Part shown: one piece after another, positions 1 to 8,965 of the stretch | Layout: the number at the start of each line of letters is the position of its first letter | How positions within the stretch are numbered: position 1 is the stretch's first letter | Source: Hydrogenophaga sp. | Lineage (GTDB): Bacteria > Pseudomonadota > Gammaproteobacteria > Burkholderiales > Burkholderiaceae_C | Assembly: GCF_018780385.1 (NCBI RefSeq) | Contig: NZ_JADMJO010000003.1 | Location: 558,001 to 622,000, forward strand | Length of the DNA stretch: 64,000 nucleotides | Reading direction: 5' to 3' | The notes under the pieces: model-generated | Seen by the model: only the letters and a program-made list of their open reading frames with translations | Told to the model about the DNA's origin: nothing | The model's database searches: none | Program-made: the position numbers and the translations under genes

Positions 1-2111
1 CTGAGCTGCCAGCTCGCGCGCAGGTCCAGCGTGGTGTAGGCCGGCGAGGCGAACTGGTTGGCCGCGCCGGTGGTGTCGATGTCGCTGGCCGCCTTCTTCG
101 CGCTGTGCGCCAGCGAAGCGCCCACCGACCAGTCGCCCATGCGGTGATCCACGCCCAGCACCAGCTTGGCGGGGTTGACCGAGTTCAGCGGCAGGCCGCG
201 CGCCGTGTCGGTGCCCGTGGTCTGCCCGTAGGCCGCGCGCAGTGTGGTACTGGCAGTGACGCGGGCCGAGCCCTTGAGTTCGAAACCGCGCAAGGTGACC
301 GCCTGGCGGTTGACCGACTGGAACTGGATCCTTGGCGTGGTCTGCACCGTCACCAGGTCTTCGATGAAGTCCTTGTAGCGCCCAGTGAAGGCCACCGCCT
401 CCCAGTCAAAACCACCGACCAGCCCGCGCGTGCCCAGCTCCAGCGTGCGGCTCTTCTCCGGGCGCAGGTTGGGGTTGGGGATGGTCTCGTAATTGCCAAT
501 CGGGTTCTGGAAGTAGTTGTTGAGTTGCAGCGGGCTGGGCGACTTGAAGCCCGCTGCAAAGTTGCCGAACAGGCTCCATTGATCGCTGCCGCGAAAGATC
601 ACGCCCAGCTTGGGGGTGACCGCATCGCTGGACAACGAGGCCGGCTGCAACGGATAGAGCGGGCTGGTGCGCGCGTCCAGCGACACGCGGTCGTAGCGCA
701 AGGCTGGAATCACGCTCCAGCGGCCGCTGGCGTACTCGCTCTGCACGAACAGCGCCGAGGTGGTCTCGATGGTTTCGGGAAAGCGCTGCAGCGGGTAGGA
801 CTCATACGCCGGACCGTTGACGCCGGTGACGAGGTTGTCCAGGCTGGCACGCGAGAGGTCGACCCCGTACACCAGTTTCTGCGACCAGTCGCCGCCGAGC
901 GGGCGCAGCTTTTCGGCCTGCAGCACGGCTTGCACGATGCGCTCGCTGTAGGTCACGTCGCGCACCCGGTTCCGGGTGGCCGCGGGCTGCAGCGGGCGGA
1001 ACTCGTGCGTGGTCTCCTGCGATTCGGAGGACTGCAAGCCCACCATGGCGCGGATGTCGTCGGCCCAGGCCGAGACCACCGGGAAACGGCCATCCCAACT
1101 CACCCGGGTGCGCGTCATGTCGGAGGTGCCGTCCAGATCGCCCACATGGGCGGGCGCCGAGACGACGGGCGCGCGCCCGGTGTAGGCCTCCACATCGCTG
1201 CTCTTGTCCACGTGCTCGGCGGTGAACACGTGGCGCTGGCCGCCGCCCGGCGTGAACACCAGCTTGCCCATGAGCGAGGTGTTTTTGTCTTTCTGCGGAT
1301 TGGGTGCGGTGCGGGTGTTGTTGGGCGCGAAGTTGCGGCCCTGGTTGTCCAGTGCTTCGCTGCGCCCCACCTGCACGCTGCCCAGCCACTGCAGGCTGTC
1401 GCTGGCCACACCGGCCAGGGTGAGCCCGAGGCGGCGCGTGTCGTCCTCCCCGTCGTAGGTCAGACCGACGCGCCCACCCAGCGTCTGGCCTGGTTTGAGC
1501 AGGTCCTTGGGCTCGGTGGTGAACATGGCGACCATACCGGCCAGACCGTCGGAGCCATACAGCGCCGAGCTCGCGCCGCGCAAGATTTCCACGCGCGAGA
1601 TCAGGCCGAGGTCGTAGTAGTCGCGACCGAACGCCGCCGGGCCGAAGACGCCACTGCTGAGTTCGCGCGGCACGCGGATGCCGTCGATGGTGAGCAGCAC
1701 GCGGTTGCCCTCCAGCCCGCGGATGTTGAAGCCCGCATTGCCGTCGCGCCCGACGTTGCCGGTGACACCGCCGAAACGCACCGGGGCGCGCTTCACACTC
1801 ACGTTGGGCAGCTCCTGCACCAGATCGCGGATGTTCTGTACTCGCGCGGGGTCCAGGTCTTCACCATCGAGCACGTCGATGGCGGCGGGCACTTCGTCCA
1901 GCACGCGCTCGCTGCGCGCGCCACTGATCACGACCTCGCGCAGGGCGCTGGCGTGGCCGGCTTGTGCAACGGTGGTGGTGGCAGCATCGGGTGCGCTTTG
2001 CGCCTGTGCAGGCCCGGCCATGAGCACGGCGCAGGCCACGGCGAGCGGGCTGAAAGCAAAAGGAGAGGTGGGAACAGCGAAGCGGGGAACGGCAAAGCGG
2101 GTGAGGGTCAC
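1..2111 (-). CDS. TonB-dependent outer-membrane receptor, haem/haemoglobin type (partial, C-terminus outside window)
   Basis: Outer-membrane gated channel that imports a ligand, probably haem or an iron carrier, using TonB energy. I place the start at a GTG (2109-2111): it is followed by a basic stretch, a hydrophobic segment and an AQA-type signal peptidase site. The plug domain follows, with VQNIRDLVQELPNVSV, GFNIRGLEGNRVLLTIDGIR and RGASSALYGSDGLAG, typical of the TonB-dependent haemoglobin/transferrin/lactoferrin receptor family. The frame stays open to base 1, where YTTLDLRASWQL is near the end of the barrel, so only some tens of residues are missing. A Fur-like box lies 94 bases upstream, so iron repression is likely. 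Ligand assignment is family-level inference. Confidence 0.9.
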   Translation of the reverse strand, partial: MTLTRFAVPRFAVPTSPFAFSPLAVACAVLMAGPAQAQSAPDAATTTVAQAGHASALREVVISGARSERVLDEVPAAIDVLDGEDLDPARVQNIRDLVQELPNVSVKRAPVRFGGVTGNVGRDGNAGFNIRGLEGNRVLLTIDGIRVPRELSSGVFGPAAFGRDYYDLGLISRVEILRGASSALYGSDGLAGMVAMFTTEPKDLLKPGQTLGGRVGLTYDGEDDTRRLGLTLAGVASDSLQWLGSVQVGRSEALDNQGRNFAPNNTRTAPNPQKDKNTSLMGKLVFTPGGGQRHVFTAEHVDKSSDVEAYTGRAPVVSAPAHVGDLDGTSDMTRTRVSWDGRFPVVSAWADDIRAMVGLQSSESQETTHEFRPLQPAATRNRVRDVTYSERIVQAVLQAEKLRPLGGDWSQKLVYGVDLSRASLDNLVTGVNGPAYESYPLQRFPETIETTSALFVQSEYASGRWSVIPALRYDRVSLDARTSPLYPLQPASLSSDAVTPKLGVIFRGSDQWSLFGNFAAGFKSPSPLQLNNYFQNPIGNYETIPNPNLRPEKSRTLELGTRGLVGGFDWEAVAFTGRYKDFIEDLVTVQTTPRIQFQSVNRQAVTLRGFELKGSARVTASTTLRAAYGQTTGTDTARGLPLNSVNPAKLVLGVDHRMGDWSVGASLAHSAKKAASDIDTTGAANQFASPAYTTLDLRASWQL

Positions 2112-2204
2112 GACGGCACCTGGATCCAAGGTTGGAGGACAAGGCTGGCGTCACGACCGCGGATGCTGTGCCCGGGTGCTGGCTGGCTGGGAAGCACGCA
2201 TCAT

Positions 2205-2223
2205 ATACGAACGATTCTCATTT
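2205..2223 (-). promoter_or_regulatory. Fur-like box and promoter of the TonB receptor
   Basis: Read on the minus strand the 19 bp are AAATGAGAATCGTTCGTAT, resembling the Fur consensus (TGAGAAT half conserved, second half degenerate). A TATGAT hexamer at 2200-2205 could be its -10 element. It sits in the divergent gap between the receptor and the ParB-like gene. Confidence 0.5.
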
Positions 2224-2328
2224 GCGAAAAGTTCGACTCCCCGCACGCAGCCGGCACTGCGTTGAGCGCCCGGAGACCCATCGCGGTCCATCTACAATTC
2301 GCGCCCCCTTCCCCCCGAACCCCGACCC

Positions 2329-3153
2329 ATGCACATCACCGTCAACCCGGACCTCAAAGCCTACATAGACCCCCTGACGCCAGACGAATTCGAAGCGCTG
2401 GAGCGCAGCATCCTGAGCGAGGGCTGCCGCGATGCGCTGGTGCTGTGGGGCGACGTGCTGATCGACGGGCACAACCGCTACGGCATCTGCCAGCAACACG
2501 GCCTGCCGTTTCAGACCGTGCAGAACACCCACTTCCAGTCAATGGAAGACGTGCACCTGTGGATGATCGACCAGCACCTGGGGCGGCGCAGCGTCTCGGA
2601 CTTCCAGCGCGGCGTGCTGGCGCTGCGCAAGCGCGAAATCATGGCCGAACGGCGCTCGCGTTTTCTGGCGGCGGCCCCGGCGCCCGACGACGTGGCGGCC
2701 GACGAGACGATGCCCACCCCGCCACCAGACTACCCGGTGGCGCCTGCGCCCAGGCCGCTGCACAGCCGCGAAGACATTGCCAAGGCCGCGCGGCTGAGCA
2801 GCAGCCAGGTGGTGCAGATCGAAAAGATCCAGAAGCAGGCCGCGCCCGAACTGGTGGAGGCGCTCAAGGCGGGCGCGATTTCGCTCAACGCCGCAGCCGC
2901 CGTGGCCGGCCTGCCGGTGGACGAGCAGAAAGCCGCAGCCCTGGCCGGCAAGGACGAACTCAAGCTGGCGGCCAAACGCGCGCGCGAATCCCGCCGCAAG
3001 CCGCCGGAAACCGGCGACGAGGCAGCGTCGCTCTCACCCTCCGATGAACTCGCGGCCCTGCGCCTGCAGGTGGTTGAGCTGCAGGCAGACAACACCGCGC
3101 TGCGCGAAGAAGTGACTGCGCTGCGCCTGCAGCTGGACGCGCAGTCCGCCTGA
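2329..3153 (+). CDS. ParB/Spo0J-like nuclease-domain protein
   Basis: 274 aa. The first ~100 residues look like a ParB N-terminal (ParB/Srx) fold: LTPDEFEALERSILSEGCRDALVLWGDVLIDGHNRYGIC, the DGHNRY motif being characteristic. A helical region with a putative helix-turn-helix (REDIAKAARLSSSQVVQIEKI) covers ~140-165, and the last ~40 residues (ELAALRLQVVELQADNTALREE) are a leucine-zipper-like coiled coil. Such chromosomal homologues are often called plasmid partition or replication related; no ParA partner or parS site is visible here, so a segregation role is not supported. There is no clear Shine-Dalgarno before the ATG; a TACAAT at 2293-2298 could be a -10 element. Confidence 0.75.
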   Translation: MHITVNPDLKAYIDPLTPDEFEALERSILSEGCRDALVLWGDVLIDGHNRYGICQQHGLPFQTVQNTHFQSMEDVHLWMIDQHLGRRSVSDFQRGVLALRKREIMAERRSRFLAAAPAPDDVAADETMPTPPPDYPVAPAPRPLHSREDIAKAARLSSSQVVQIEKIQKQAAPELVEALKAGAISLNAAAAVAGLPVDEQKAAALAGKDELKLAAKRARESRRKPPETGDEAASLSPSDELAALRLQVVELQADNTALREEVTALRLQLDAQSA

Positions 3154-3206
3154 GCCAGCTGGCAGCGGCGGGCGGTGCGGGCGGAGCCGCCTGGGTGAGG
3201 GTTGAT

Positions 3207-3773
3207 TCAAATCCCGTTGGGGCCGGGAGCCTGGATGCTGGCCGCGGCAGGACGCAGCGGAAGGCGCCACAGGCGCGAGGCGCGGCCAACGAAGACGCCG
3301 GTGAATGCACCGTACAGTGCAGCAACGCACAGCACGTACGGTGTTTCCTGGACCAGTTGCGGCTCCATGGCGAGATCCACCCCGACCACATACTTCACCA
3401 GAAAGATCCCCACGATCAGCAACAGGGGGACGACGCTGCCCGGCAGGAGATACAACCCCCGCGCCGGGTCGTAACGCGCGGCGTTGCGGCCACGCGCGAG
3501 CAGGGCGAGCGCAAGAGCTGCGGCGACGAGCCAAGCCGCGATGGAAATGGCCCAATGGGGCGTTCCGCCCAAGGCCGAGATCGTGCCCGACACCGAGACG
3601 ATGGTCATCAACAAGGGCAGCAGCGACACACGCGCCAGGCTGGCTGTGCGCTCGCGCAGCTGGCTGATGCCCAGCGCGAGCAGACCAGCGAGCAGGCCCC
3701 ACACCCATATCGGCGTACTGCGCACGATCGGTACCAAGGCTTCGGGATGATTCACAACGAGTTGCAGCAGCAT
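3207..3773 (-). CDS. Predicted multi-pass inner-membrane protein (DUF6622-like)
   Basis: 188 aa with about five hydrophobic segments (for example WVWGLLAGLLALGI, LPLLMTIVSVSGTISAL, AAWLVAAALALALLARG, VVPLLLIVGIFLVKYVVG, LCVAALYGAFTGVFVG). The arrangement resembles the small DUF6622-type membrane proteins of Burkholderiales; no catalytic motif is visible and I do not assign a function. It converges with the ParB-like gene. Confidence 0.7.
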   Translation of the reverse strand: MLLQLVVNHPEALVPIVRSTPIWVWGLLAGLLALGISQLRERTASLARVSLLPLLMTIVSVSGTISALGGTPHWAISIAAWLVAAALALALLARGRNAARYDPARGLYLLPGSVVPLLLIVGIFLVKYVVGVDLAMEPQLVQETPYVLCVAALYGAFTGVFVGRASRLWRLPLRPAAASIQAPGPNGI

Positions 3774-3937
3774 GGGGTTTCCCAGAGGAGATGGATTGAG
3801 GGGAAGGCCGAGGCCGCACTGTGCATGGCGCGACCGCTCATGGACATGGCGCTGCGACGAAACCCCGGCATCGTGCCGCGAACCGCCTCAAAACTGGAGT
3901 GAGTCGCGTTGCCCGCGCCTGAGATCGCGGGTCGTTG

Positions 3938-4345
3938 TCAGATGCGCCCTGCCACGCGGCGACGAAAGGCTTCCTCATCGATCAACGCACTCAGCGTGCC
4001 GGGATCGGCCGGTTTGACGAAGTGGAAATCAAAACCGGCCGACTTTGAGGCTTCTCCGGCCTCTTGCTGTCCCCAGCCAGTGAGAGCTATCAACAACAAG
4101 TCGCCGCTTGCACGCGTCTCGCGCAAGCGTTGAGCCAACTCGACGCCCGACATTCCGGGCATTCCAAGATCGAGAACTGCAACGTCAGGCTTCGCCATGC
4201 CGATAGCGTCGAGCGCCTCCGCGCCATCGAAAGCCACCAGGGTCTGATAGCCGTAGTACTCCATGGCTTCACCAAGCAGGTTCGCCGCGTCCTCATTGTC
4301 ATCAACGATGAAGACCTTGATCTGCCCCCGTTCCGCCCTGCTCAT
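3938..4345 (-). CDS. Receiver-only response regulator
   Basis: 135 aa, a single REC domain: acidic pair VDDNEDAA, phospho-acceptor Asp in VAVLDLGMPG, LTGWG at beta-4 and the KPAD lysine near the C-terminus. No output domain, so it probably passes phosphate within a relay or acts by protein contact. I chose ATG 4343-4345 over an upstream in-frame start because GCAGGGGAT lies at ribosome-binding distance. No sigma-54-like site was found upstream, unlike the receiver gene at 5868. Confidence 0.88.
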   Translation of the reverse strand: MSRAERGQIKVFIVDDNEDAANLLGEAMEYYGYQTLVAFDGAEALDAIGMAKPDVAVLDLGMPGMSGVELAQRLRETRASGDLLLIALTGWGQQEAGEASKSAGFDFHFVKPADPGTLSALIDEEAFRRRVAGRI

Positions 4346-4549
4346 GTGCCATCCCCTGCCAAGCTGTTTTGACTGACTGTCTGCGTACAAAAAATCGATG
4401 CTCGGGCGCTCATCGGTGCGGGCCCGCAATAACTCCATTTTTAGAAGCCGTGAGAGATTCACCATCGAATTCGCTCCGTTGTTCTTGAGACGCTTGTTCG
4501 AGGGGCTGCGCTCTGGCGCCTGCCTTGAAAACAGCTTCTTGCCAATGCT

Positions 4550-5704
4550 TCAGTTCGCCGCTTTCACGTGGACAGTGAGACCGACCAACGCAAGTCGATC
4601 GACCTCGGCGTACTCGGGCAGGGCCAGTTGGTGTGCAGAAACGTCGACCTCGAGCACCTGGTAGCGCAGGGTGGCCGGGCGGGCTGCACGTGTGCGCATG
4701 ATCCGCGGCTCGACGCTGCGCAGCAGAATGTCCACCCCCCGTACGATGGGCGCCACCGCACACATCATCAGCGTACCTCCGGGCAATAGTCGGTCAAGGC
4801 ATTCGTCCACAATTCGCACGGCAGGCCCGGTGCCGAGTTCACCGCCGCCGTGCTGTGAAGTGCGCCGCTGTCTATTGATCAATCCCGGCGGATTCGCGAG
4901 CACCAACAGGGGTGGTTCGGTCACAGCGCCCAGCAAATCCGATCGACGACATTCGAAGTGAGACAGGTTCGCGAGCCGGGCGTTCACTTCAGAAAAACGC
5001 AGCGCGCGAGGATTCTGGTCGATCAACAACACCCGTGTCGGACGCTCGCCAGCCATGGCCGCCCACATGCGCGCCGCAAGGATGCCTGCAGCGCCGCTGC
5101 CGCAGCCCAGGTCCACCAGCGTGAAGGGTCGTGTGGGCGAGGCCGAAGGCGCGGACGGACCCAGCAACTCACGCGCGACAAATGACCCGAATCGCTGCGT
5201 ATCGGGTCCGACAACCACATCCTGATCCGCATGGGCCGGCAAGGCCGAGTGCGCGAGCAAGGTATCGGCAAAGCTGGAGAAGCGCACGCGACTGCGCACG
5301 CTTTCGCCATCGGTGATCTGCAACACGCCGGCTTCGCACAGAGACTCGATCAGCCCCGCTGGCAACTGGCGCGCCAATGTGTCGAACGTGCCGACACGGT
5401 TCCAGCCGAAGAGGTCGGTGAGACCGAGCGCGCGGCGGTTGGTGAAACGTCCGTTGACCAAGGTCTGGGTTTCTATCGAGGGACAGACCCAGGAGTAGTT
5501 CTGCCGCATCAGTTCCCGGCCCAGTTCCACCAGCGCGGCTATCGTTGTTGCTTCGTCGTGCGTTCGCGACGCGACGATCGGCATGGGGTTCAAGCTCGGG
5601 GAGAGCAATTCAGGATGAAGCGAAGAATGGGTTCCAGCGAAGGGCGCCCAGTCCGCTGTCCGCTGTCGGGGTTCTGATCTTGAAGCATCGTGAAGGGGAG
5701 ACAT
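4550..5704 (-). CDS. Class I SAM-dependent methyltransferase with NPPG motif
   Basis: 384 aa from ATG 5702-5704. The SAM-binding glycine motif is VDLGCGSGAAG at ~197-207, an acidic strand end LLIDQNPRA follows, and LANPPG at ~269-274 is the (N/D)PPx motif of N-methyltransferases such as RsmC/RlmG and HemK-type enzymes, so the substrate is probably a base amino group or a glutamine side chain; which one cannot be told. The N-terminal ~150 residues are a separate unrecognised domain. Longer (to 5830) and shorter (5584) starts exist; a sigma-54-like site at 5755-5768 would start the transcript near 5743, excluding the longest and leaving a 39-base leader for this ATG. Confidence 0.82.
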   Translation of the reverse strand: MSPLHDASRSEPRQRTADWAPFAGTHSSLHPELLSPSLNPMPIVASRTHDEATTIAALVELGRELMRQNYSWVCPSIETQTLVNGRFTNRRALGLTDLFGWNRVGTFDTLARQLPAGLIESLCEAGVLQITDGESVRSRVRFSSFADTLLAHSALPAHADQDVVVGPDTQRFGSFVARELLGPSAPSASPTRPFTLVDLGCGSGAAGILAARMWAAMAGERPTRVLLIDQNPRALRFSEVNARLANLSHFECRRSDLLGAVTEPPLLVLANPPGLINRQRRTSQHGGGELGTGPAVRIVDECLDRLLPGGTLMMCAVAPIVRGVDILLRSVEPRIMRTRAARPATLRYQVLEVDVSAHQLALPEYAEVDRLALVGLTVHVKAAN

Positions 5705-5754
5705 GCAAAGGTCCAGGAAGATGGAGGGAGGTGTCAAGACACTCGCAGCGCGGG

Positions 5755-5768
5755 GCAAACGGTGTGCC
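5755..5768 (-). promoter_or_regulatory. Sigma-54-type -24/-12 promoter of the methyltransferase gene
   Basis: Minus strand GGCACACCGTTTGC: GG and GC exactly 10 bases apart, matching GGCACG-N4-TTGC except one base. Predicted transcript start about 5743, 39 bases before ATG 5704. It faces away from the plus-strand site at 5824. Confidence 0.72.
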
Positions 5769-5823
5769 CGCGTCTCGCACCTCCTCAGTGCATCGCCCAT
5801 GTGGTTCGGAGCCAAGCCCCCTG

Positions 5824-5837
5824 GGCACACCCATTGC
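5824..5837 (+). promoter_or_regulatory. Sigma-54-type promoter of receiver gene 5868
   Basis: GGCACACCCATTGC with correct GG-N10-GC spacing. Predicted start about 5849, leaving a 19-base leader that still contains GGAG (5856-5859) before GTG 5868. This fixes the GTG as the likely start. Confidence 0.72.
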
Positions 5838-5867
5838 CCCGCAGTGGAGGTTCCTGGAGTTCAACTG

Positions 5868-6227
5868 GTGCACGTACTGCTTGCCGATGATGACCGCGAC
5901 TCGGCCGAAACTTTGGCGGAGCTGCTCCTGCTTGCCGAATCGCGCCAGGTCACGATCGTCTTTGATGGTGTCGAGTTGTTGGCGGCAGCGACAGGAATCG
6001 GCACACATCCTGATGTCATCGTCACCGATATCGAAATGCCCAGGATGGATGGGTTCACGGCGGCCAAAAGAATCAGGAGCGCGCTGGGCGCTGCCACCCC
6101 GCTCCTCATCGCTGTCACGGGACACATGGGTCTGGCAAAACTTGCCGCACTCCACAAGGTCTTTGATCATGTCCTTCTCAAGCCATTCAAGATCCAAGAC
6201 TTGGTAAAGCTGCTGCCAGACCTTTAG
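5868..6227 (+). CDS. Receiver-only response regulator (GTG start)
   Basis: 119 aa single REC domain: VLLADDDRDSAET acidic pocket, phospho-acceptor in VIVTDIEMPRMDG, AVTGHMG and LLKPFK lysine. It has no DNA-binding domain. The frame is open upstream to 5703, but homology starts only at VQLVHVLLADD; GTG 5868-5870 has a GGAG eight bases before it and lies just after a sigma-54-like promoter. The gene diverges from the methyltransferase, and the shared control region suggests they respond together. Confidence 0.85.
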   Translation: MHVLLADDDRDSAETLAELLLLAESRQVTIVFDGVELLAAATGIGTHPDVIVTDIEMPRMDGFTAAKRIRSALGAATPLLIAVTGHMGLAKLAALHKVFDHVLLKPFKIQDLVKLLPDL

Positions 6228-6267
6228 CTTCCAGGGCTTCTGTCGAGTTGGTTTCCAACGAGGCTGT

Positions 6268-7470
6268 TCATCCCGGAACCACTCTCGGCGCCGCGGCAGT
6301 TCGCTCAACGGGTAGAGACGTCCAGGTACGCATCAGCTGTGGCACCGGCTTGCTTCGCCCCGCCTCCGGGAACAGCACTCGCGCCGTGTGCTCCGGGTCC
6401 AACCGGAACGCCTGGGCGCATGCCGCTGCGATCAGCGAGTCCAGCGCGAGGGTCGGCTGGAGGTCGCGGCCTTCGAACAGGTTTCCCGGCGCGAGGCCCG
6501 GCCAGTCGGTGACGATCCGCCCACCCTGCACGGCGCCACCGATCACCATGGCCGCAGCCGCGGTGCCGTGGTCGGTGCCGCCGGTGCCGTTGACCGCGAC
6601 AGTGCGTCCGAACTCGGTCGCGACCAGAACCACCGTTTGCGACCAGGCCGCGCCCATGCCGTCGCGCAGCGCGCCAACCAGTCCGTCCAGTCCGCGCAGC
6701 TGCGTGGCGAGGCGGGCGTCCTGCCCACTGTGCGTGTCCCAGCCTCTGGTTTCGATCATCGCAACACGCGGCCCGTCCGCACGGGCCAGGAACCCCGCTG
6801 CGATACGTCCGAGCGCCGCCGCATCCTGTCGGTTTCCGCCACCGCCCATTCTTCCGCCCGCCATGCCGCGCGCTTCGAGGGCCGACGTCCACAGGGGCCG
6901 CAGTTGCCTGTCAGGTGCATAAAGCTGCTCCACCCGCATGAGCAGGTCTTCGTTGGCCTCGGGCAATGTGGACGGTGCATAGGTCGTGACATCGACCGCA
7001 CCCTGCAACGCCAGGGGTACGGCGGGTGAGAACGCGATCGCATCCTTGCCGCTGCGTGGCAGCAGGCCCAGAAGCCTGTTCATCCAGCCGTCCTTCAACT
7101 GGTAGGGCGCCTCGCCTCCGGTTTCCAGCACGTTCTGGCCATCGAAATGGGAGCGGTCACGGTACGGCGACGCGACCGCGTGGAGAAACGTGGCCTCGCC
7201 CCCCGCATAGAGTTCACGCAGCCGCGTCAGTGCCGGGTGCAGTGCAAACGTGCCGTCCAGCTTGAGGGCGGCATCCGGGTCGATGGCCAGCTTGCCGCGC
7301 AGCTTGGCATAGGCCGGCTCCGCGTAGGGGATGACGATGTTCAAACCGTCCGCCGCACCACGCTGGATGATGAAAACGAAGCGTCGCTCGGTGGCGGCCT
7401 GCGCGAAAAGCATCTGCGGTGCAGCGAGCAACGAGGCCGCTCCCAGAAAGCTGCGTCGGTCCAGATCCAT
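6268..7470 (-). CDS. DUF1501 family secreted protein (Tat substrate)
   Basis: 400 aa. It begins MDLDRRSFLGAASLL, a twin-arginine signal (RRSFLG) with hydrophobic stretch, cut near FAQA. DUF1501 features follow: FVFIIQRGAADGLN, SHFDGQNVLETG, WDTHSGQDARLATQL and TEFGRTVAVNGTGGTDHGTA; the family belongs to the alkaline-phosphatase/sulfatase superfamily. The start is ATG 7470 with GGAG seven bases upstream. It begins two bases after the stop of the DUF1800 gene, so the two are co-translated. DUF1800/DUF1501 pairs are very common but biochemically uncharacterised; I infer a periplasmic or exported partnership only. Confidence 0.9.
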   Translation of the reverse strand: MDLDRRSFLGAASLLAAPQMLFAQAATERRFVFIIQRGAADGLNIVIPYAEPAYAKLRGKLAIDPDAALKLDGTFALHPALTRLRELYAGGEATFLHAVASPYRDRSHFDGQNVLETGGEAPYQLKDGWMNRLLGLLPRSGKDAIAFSPAVPLALQGAVDVTTYAPSTLPEANEDLLMRVEQLYAPDRQLRPLWTSALEARGMAGGRMGGGGNRQDAAALGRIAAGFLARADGPRVAMIETRGWDTHSGQDARLATQLRGLDGLVGALRDGMGAAWSQTVVLVATEFGRTVAVNGTGGTDHGTAAAAMVIGGAVQGGRIVTDWPGLAPGNLFEGRDLQPTLALDSLIAAACAQAFRLDPEHTARVLFPEAGRSKPVPQLMRTWTSLPVERTAAAPRVVPG

Positions 7471-7472
7471 CC

Positions 7473-8813
7473 CTATCTCCTCAAAAATTCCGGAGAAACC
7501 AGCAGCAGTGCGATCGCCGTGCCACCACTCTCTGCGCGCGCGATGGCGCCTGCAGTGGCATCGCTCAGCACACCGGGCAGCACACGCGGCGCAAGACCGC
7601 GTGCGTCCACCGTGTCGCCCGCTTCCTGCGCGAGCCGTTGTGCGACCTCCACGCGGCGCATCAACGCATCGGGCGCGGCCCAGGTTGCGGCGGCATCGTT
7701 GTAGCCCGCAGGCGAGCCAGGTCGCCATACCGGCTGGCCCAGTTGGGTCAGCAGACTCGCGGCCTGCGCCGGCGCCACCGTGCGGCGGTCAAGTGCTCGC
7801 AGGCTGGAGATCGACCAGTCCCAGGGAGACTTGAACTTGGTGGCGACCGATTGCCAGACTTCTTGCGATGCGATCAATTCGCGGTAGACACTCGCCAGAT
7901 CACCGCCTGTGCGCCCGAAAGTGTCGGCCAGGCGCTGCACCAGCGCTTGTGGGGGATCGTCCGCGACGAAGTGTCGTGCGAGCTTGCGCGCGATGTGAAG
8001 CGCGGTGGCTGGTGCTGAGACCAGCTCGTGGATCACGGCGCGCGCCTGCCCTTCTCCGTCGTCGGCATACGCCTTGCCGAGGAGGGTGCGCGTGCCGGGC
8101 TCGTGCAGCGCAGGTGCAAAGCGGAAAGTGGCGCCGCCGCTGGTTCCGCCATCGCCGGGCAAGGTCCAGCCGGTGAGCGCGCGCGCGAACTCCTTCACGT
8201 CTTCCTGCGTGTAGCCGCTGCGCACGCCCAGCGTGTGCAGCTCCAGGATTTCGCGCGCGAGGTTCTCGTTCAGGCCCCGGCCGCGCGAGCCCATCATGCT
8301 GCCGGGACCGGTCGATTGCGCCTGGTCCAGGTACAGCAGCATGGCCGGGTGCCGCACAACCGCCAACAGCAGATCCTCGAACCGGCCCAGCACATTCGGG
8401 CGGATCGCATCGGCCTCGAAACATCCCGCCAGGCCCACGATCAGCAGCTTGTCGACGGACACCGCGAAGTGGTTGGCCCAGAAGTGCACCAGGCGTTCGA
8501 CGAAGGGGGTGGAGGTCTGCAGCGCGCTGACGGTGCGCGCACCGACCGCCGCCTGGTAAACCCGGCTGCCCTCGCGCAGGTACTCCTCGCGGATACCGCT
8601 GCGCTGACCCTCGGGCGCCTGCCGCACCGAGCGCTGCATGTTGTTCCATACCTCCACGAGCGCGGCCGTGCGTGGCAGCGGCTTCCAGGCCGCCGGCAGT
8701 GGCTCATAGTTCTCCAACTGCGAAAACAGCCAGCGCTGCGGGTTGGCCGGTGGCGCGTCGTCAGGCCGCGCCCCGAGGCCGAAGCGGTTCAGGGCAAGTG
8801 CAGAGGGCGTCAT
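7473..8813 (-). CDS. DUF1800 family protein
   Basis: 446 aa from ATG 8813 (ALALNRFGLGARPDD, the usual DUF1800 opening). Diagnostic stretches are LVHFWANHFAVSVDK, HPAMLLYLDQAQSTGP, GLNENLAREILELHTLGV with YTQEDVKEFARALTGW, and KFKSPWDWSISSLRAL. It is helical without an obvious signal peptide. The preceding inverted repeat at 8827-8855 abuts the ribosome-binding region and may control this two-gene operon. Function is unknown in the family. Confidence 0.9.
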   Translation of the reverse strand: MTPSALALNRFGLGARPDDAPPANPQRWLFSQLENYEPLPAAWKPLPRTAALVEVWNNMQRSVRQAPEGQRSGIREEYLREGSRVYQAAVGARTVSALQTSTPFVERLVHFWANHFAVSVDKLLIVGLAGCFEADAIRPNVLGRFEDLLLAVVRHPAMLLYLDQAQSTGPGSMMGSRGRGLNENLAREILELHTLGVRSGYTQEDVKEFARALTGWTLPGDGGTSGGATFRFAPALHEPGTRTLLGKAYADDGEGQARAVIHELVSAPATALHIARKLARHFVADDPPQALVQRLADTFGRTGGDLASVYRELIASQEVWQSVATKFKSPWDWSISSLRALDRRTVAPAQAASLLTQLGQPVWRPGSPAGYNDAAATWAAPDALMRRVEVAQRLAQEAGDTVDARGLAPRVLPGVLSDATAGAIARAESGGTAIALLLVSPEFLRR

Positions 8814-8826
8814 GGCGTTGATTCTT

Positions 8827-8855
8827 CCAGACAACGCGGCGCCAGCGTTGTCTGG
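8827..8855. promoter_or_regulatory. Perfect 11-bp inverted repeat upstream of the DUF1800-DUF1501 operon
   Basis: CCAGACAACGC and GCGTTGTCTGG are exact reverse complements separated by 7 bases. The repeat ends 13 bases before the DUF1800 ATG, partly covering the weak ribosome-binding region, so it could be a repressor operator or an RNA hairpin hiding the start. Confidence 0.6.
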
Positions 8856-8965
8856 CACGTTACGAACGTGTAAAGCGACCGCTCAGACCGTGATCAGCAC
8901 CAGGGTGACGCACTGTTTCCTCATGATTGAGGGAGGCGCTCAGGCTCTCCCCAGCCAGCGCGGGC

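Noticed and set aside
105-3047. Very long plus-strand open frame over the TonB receptor
   Set aside because: It is the mirror of the GC-rich receptor gene; the minus frame has signal peptide, plug and barrel motifs, and this one has only Arg/Ala/His-rich sequence.
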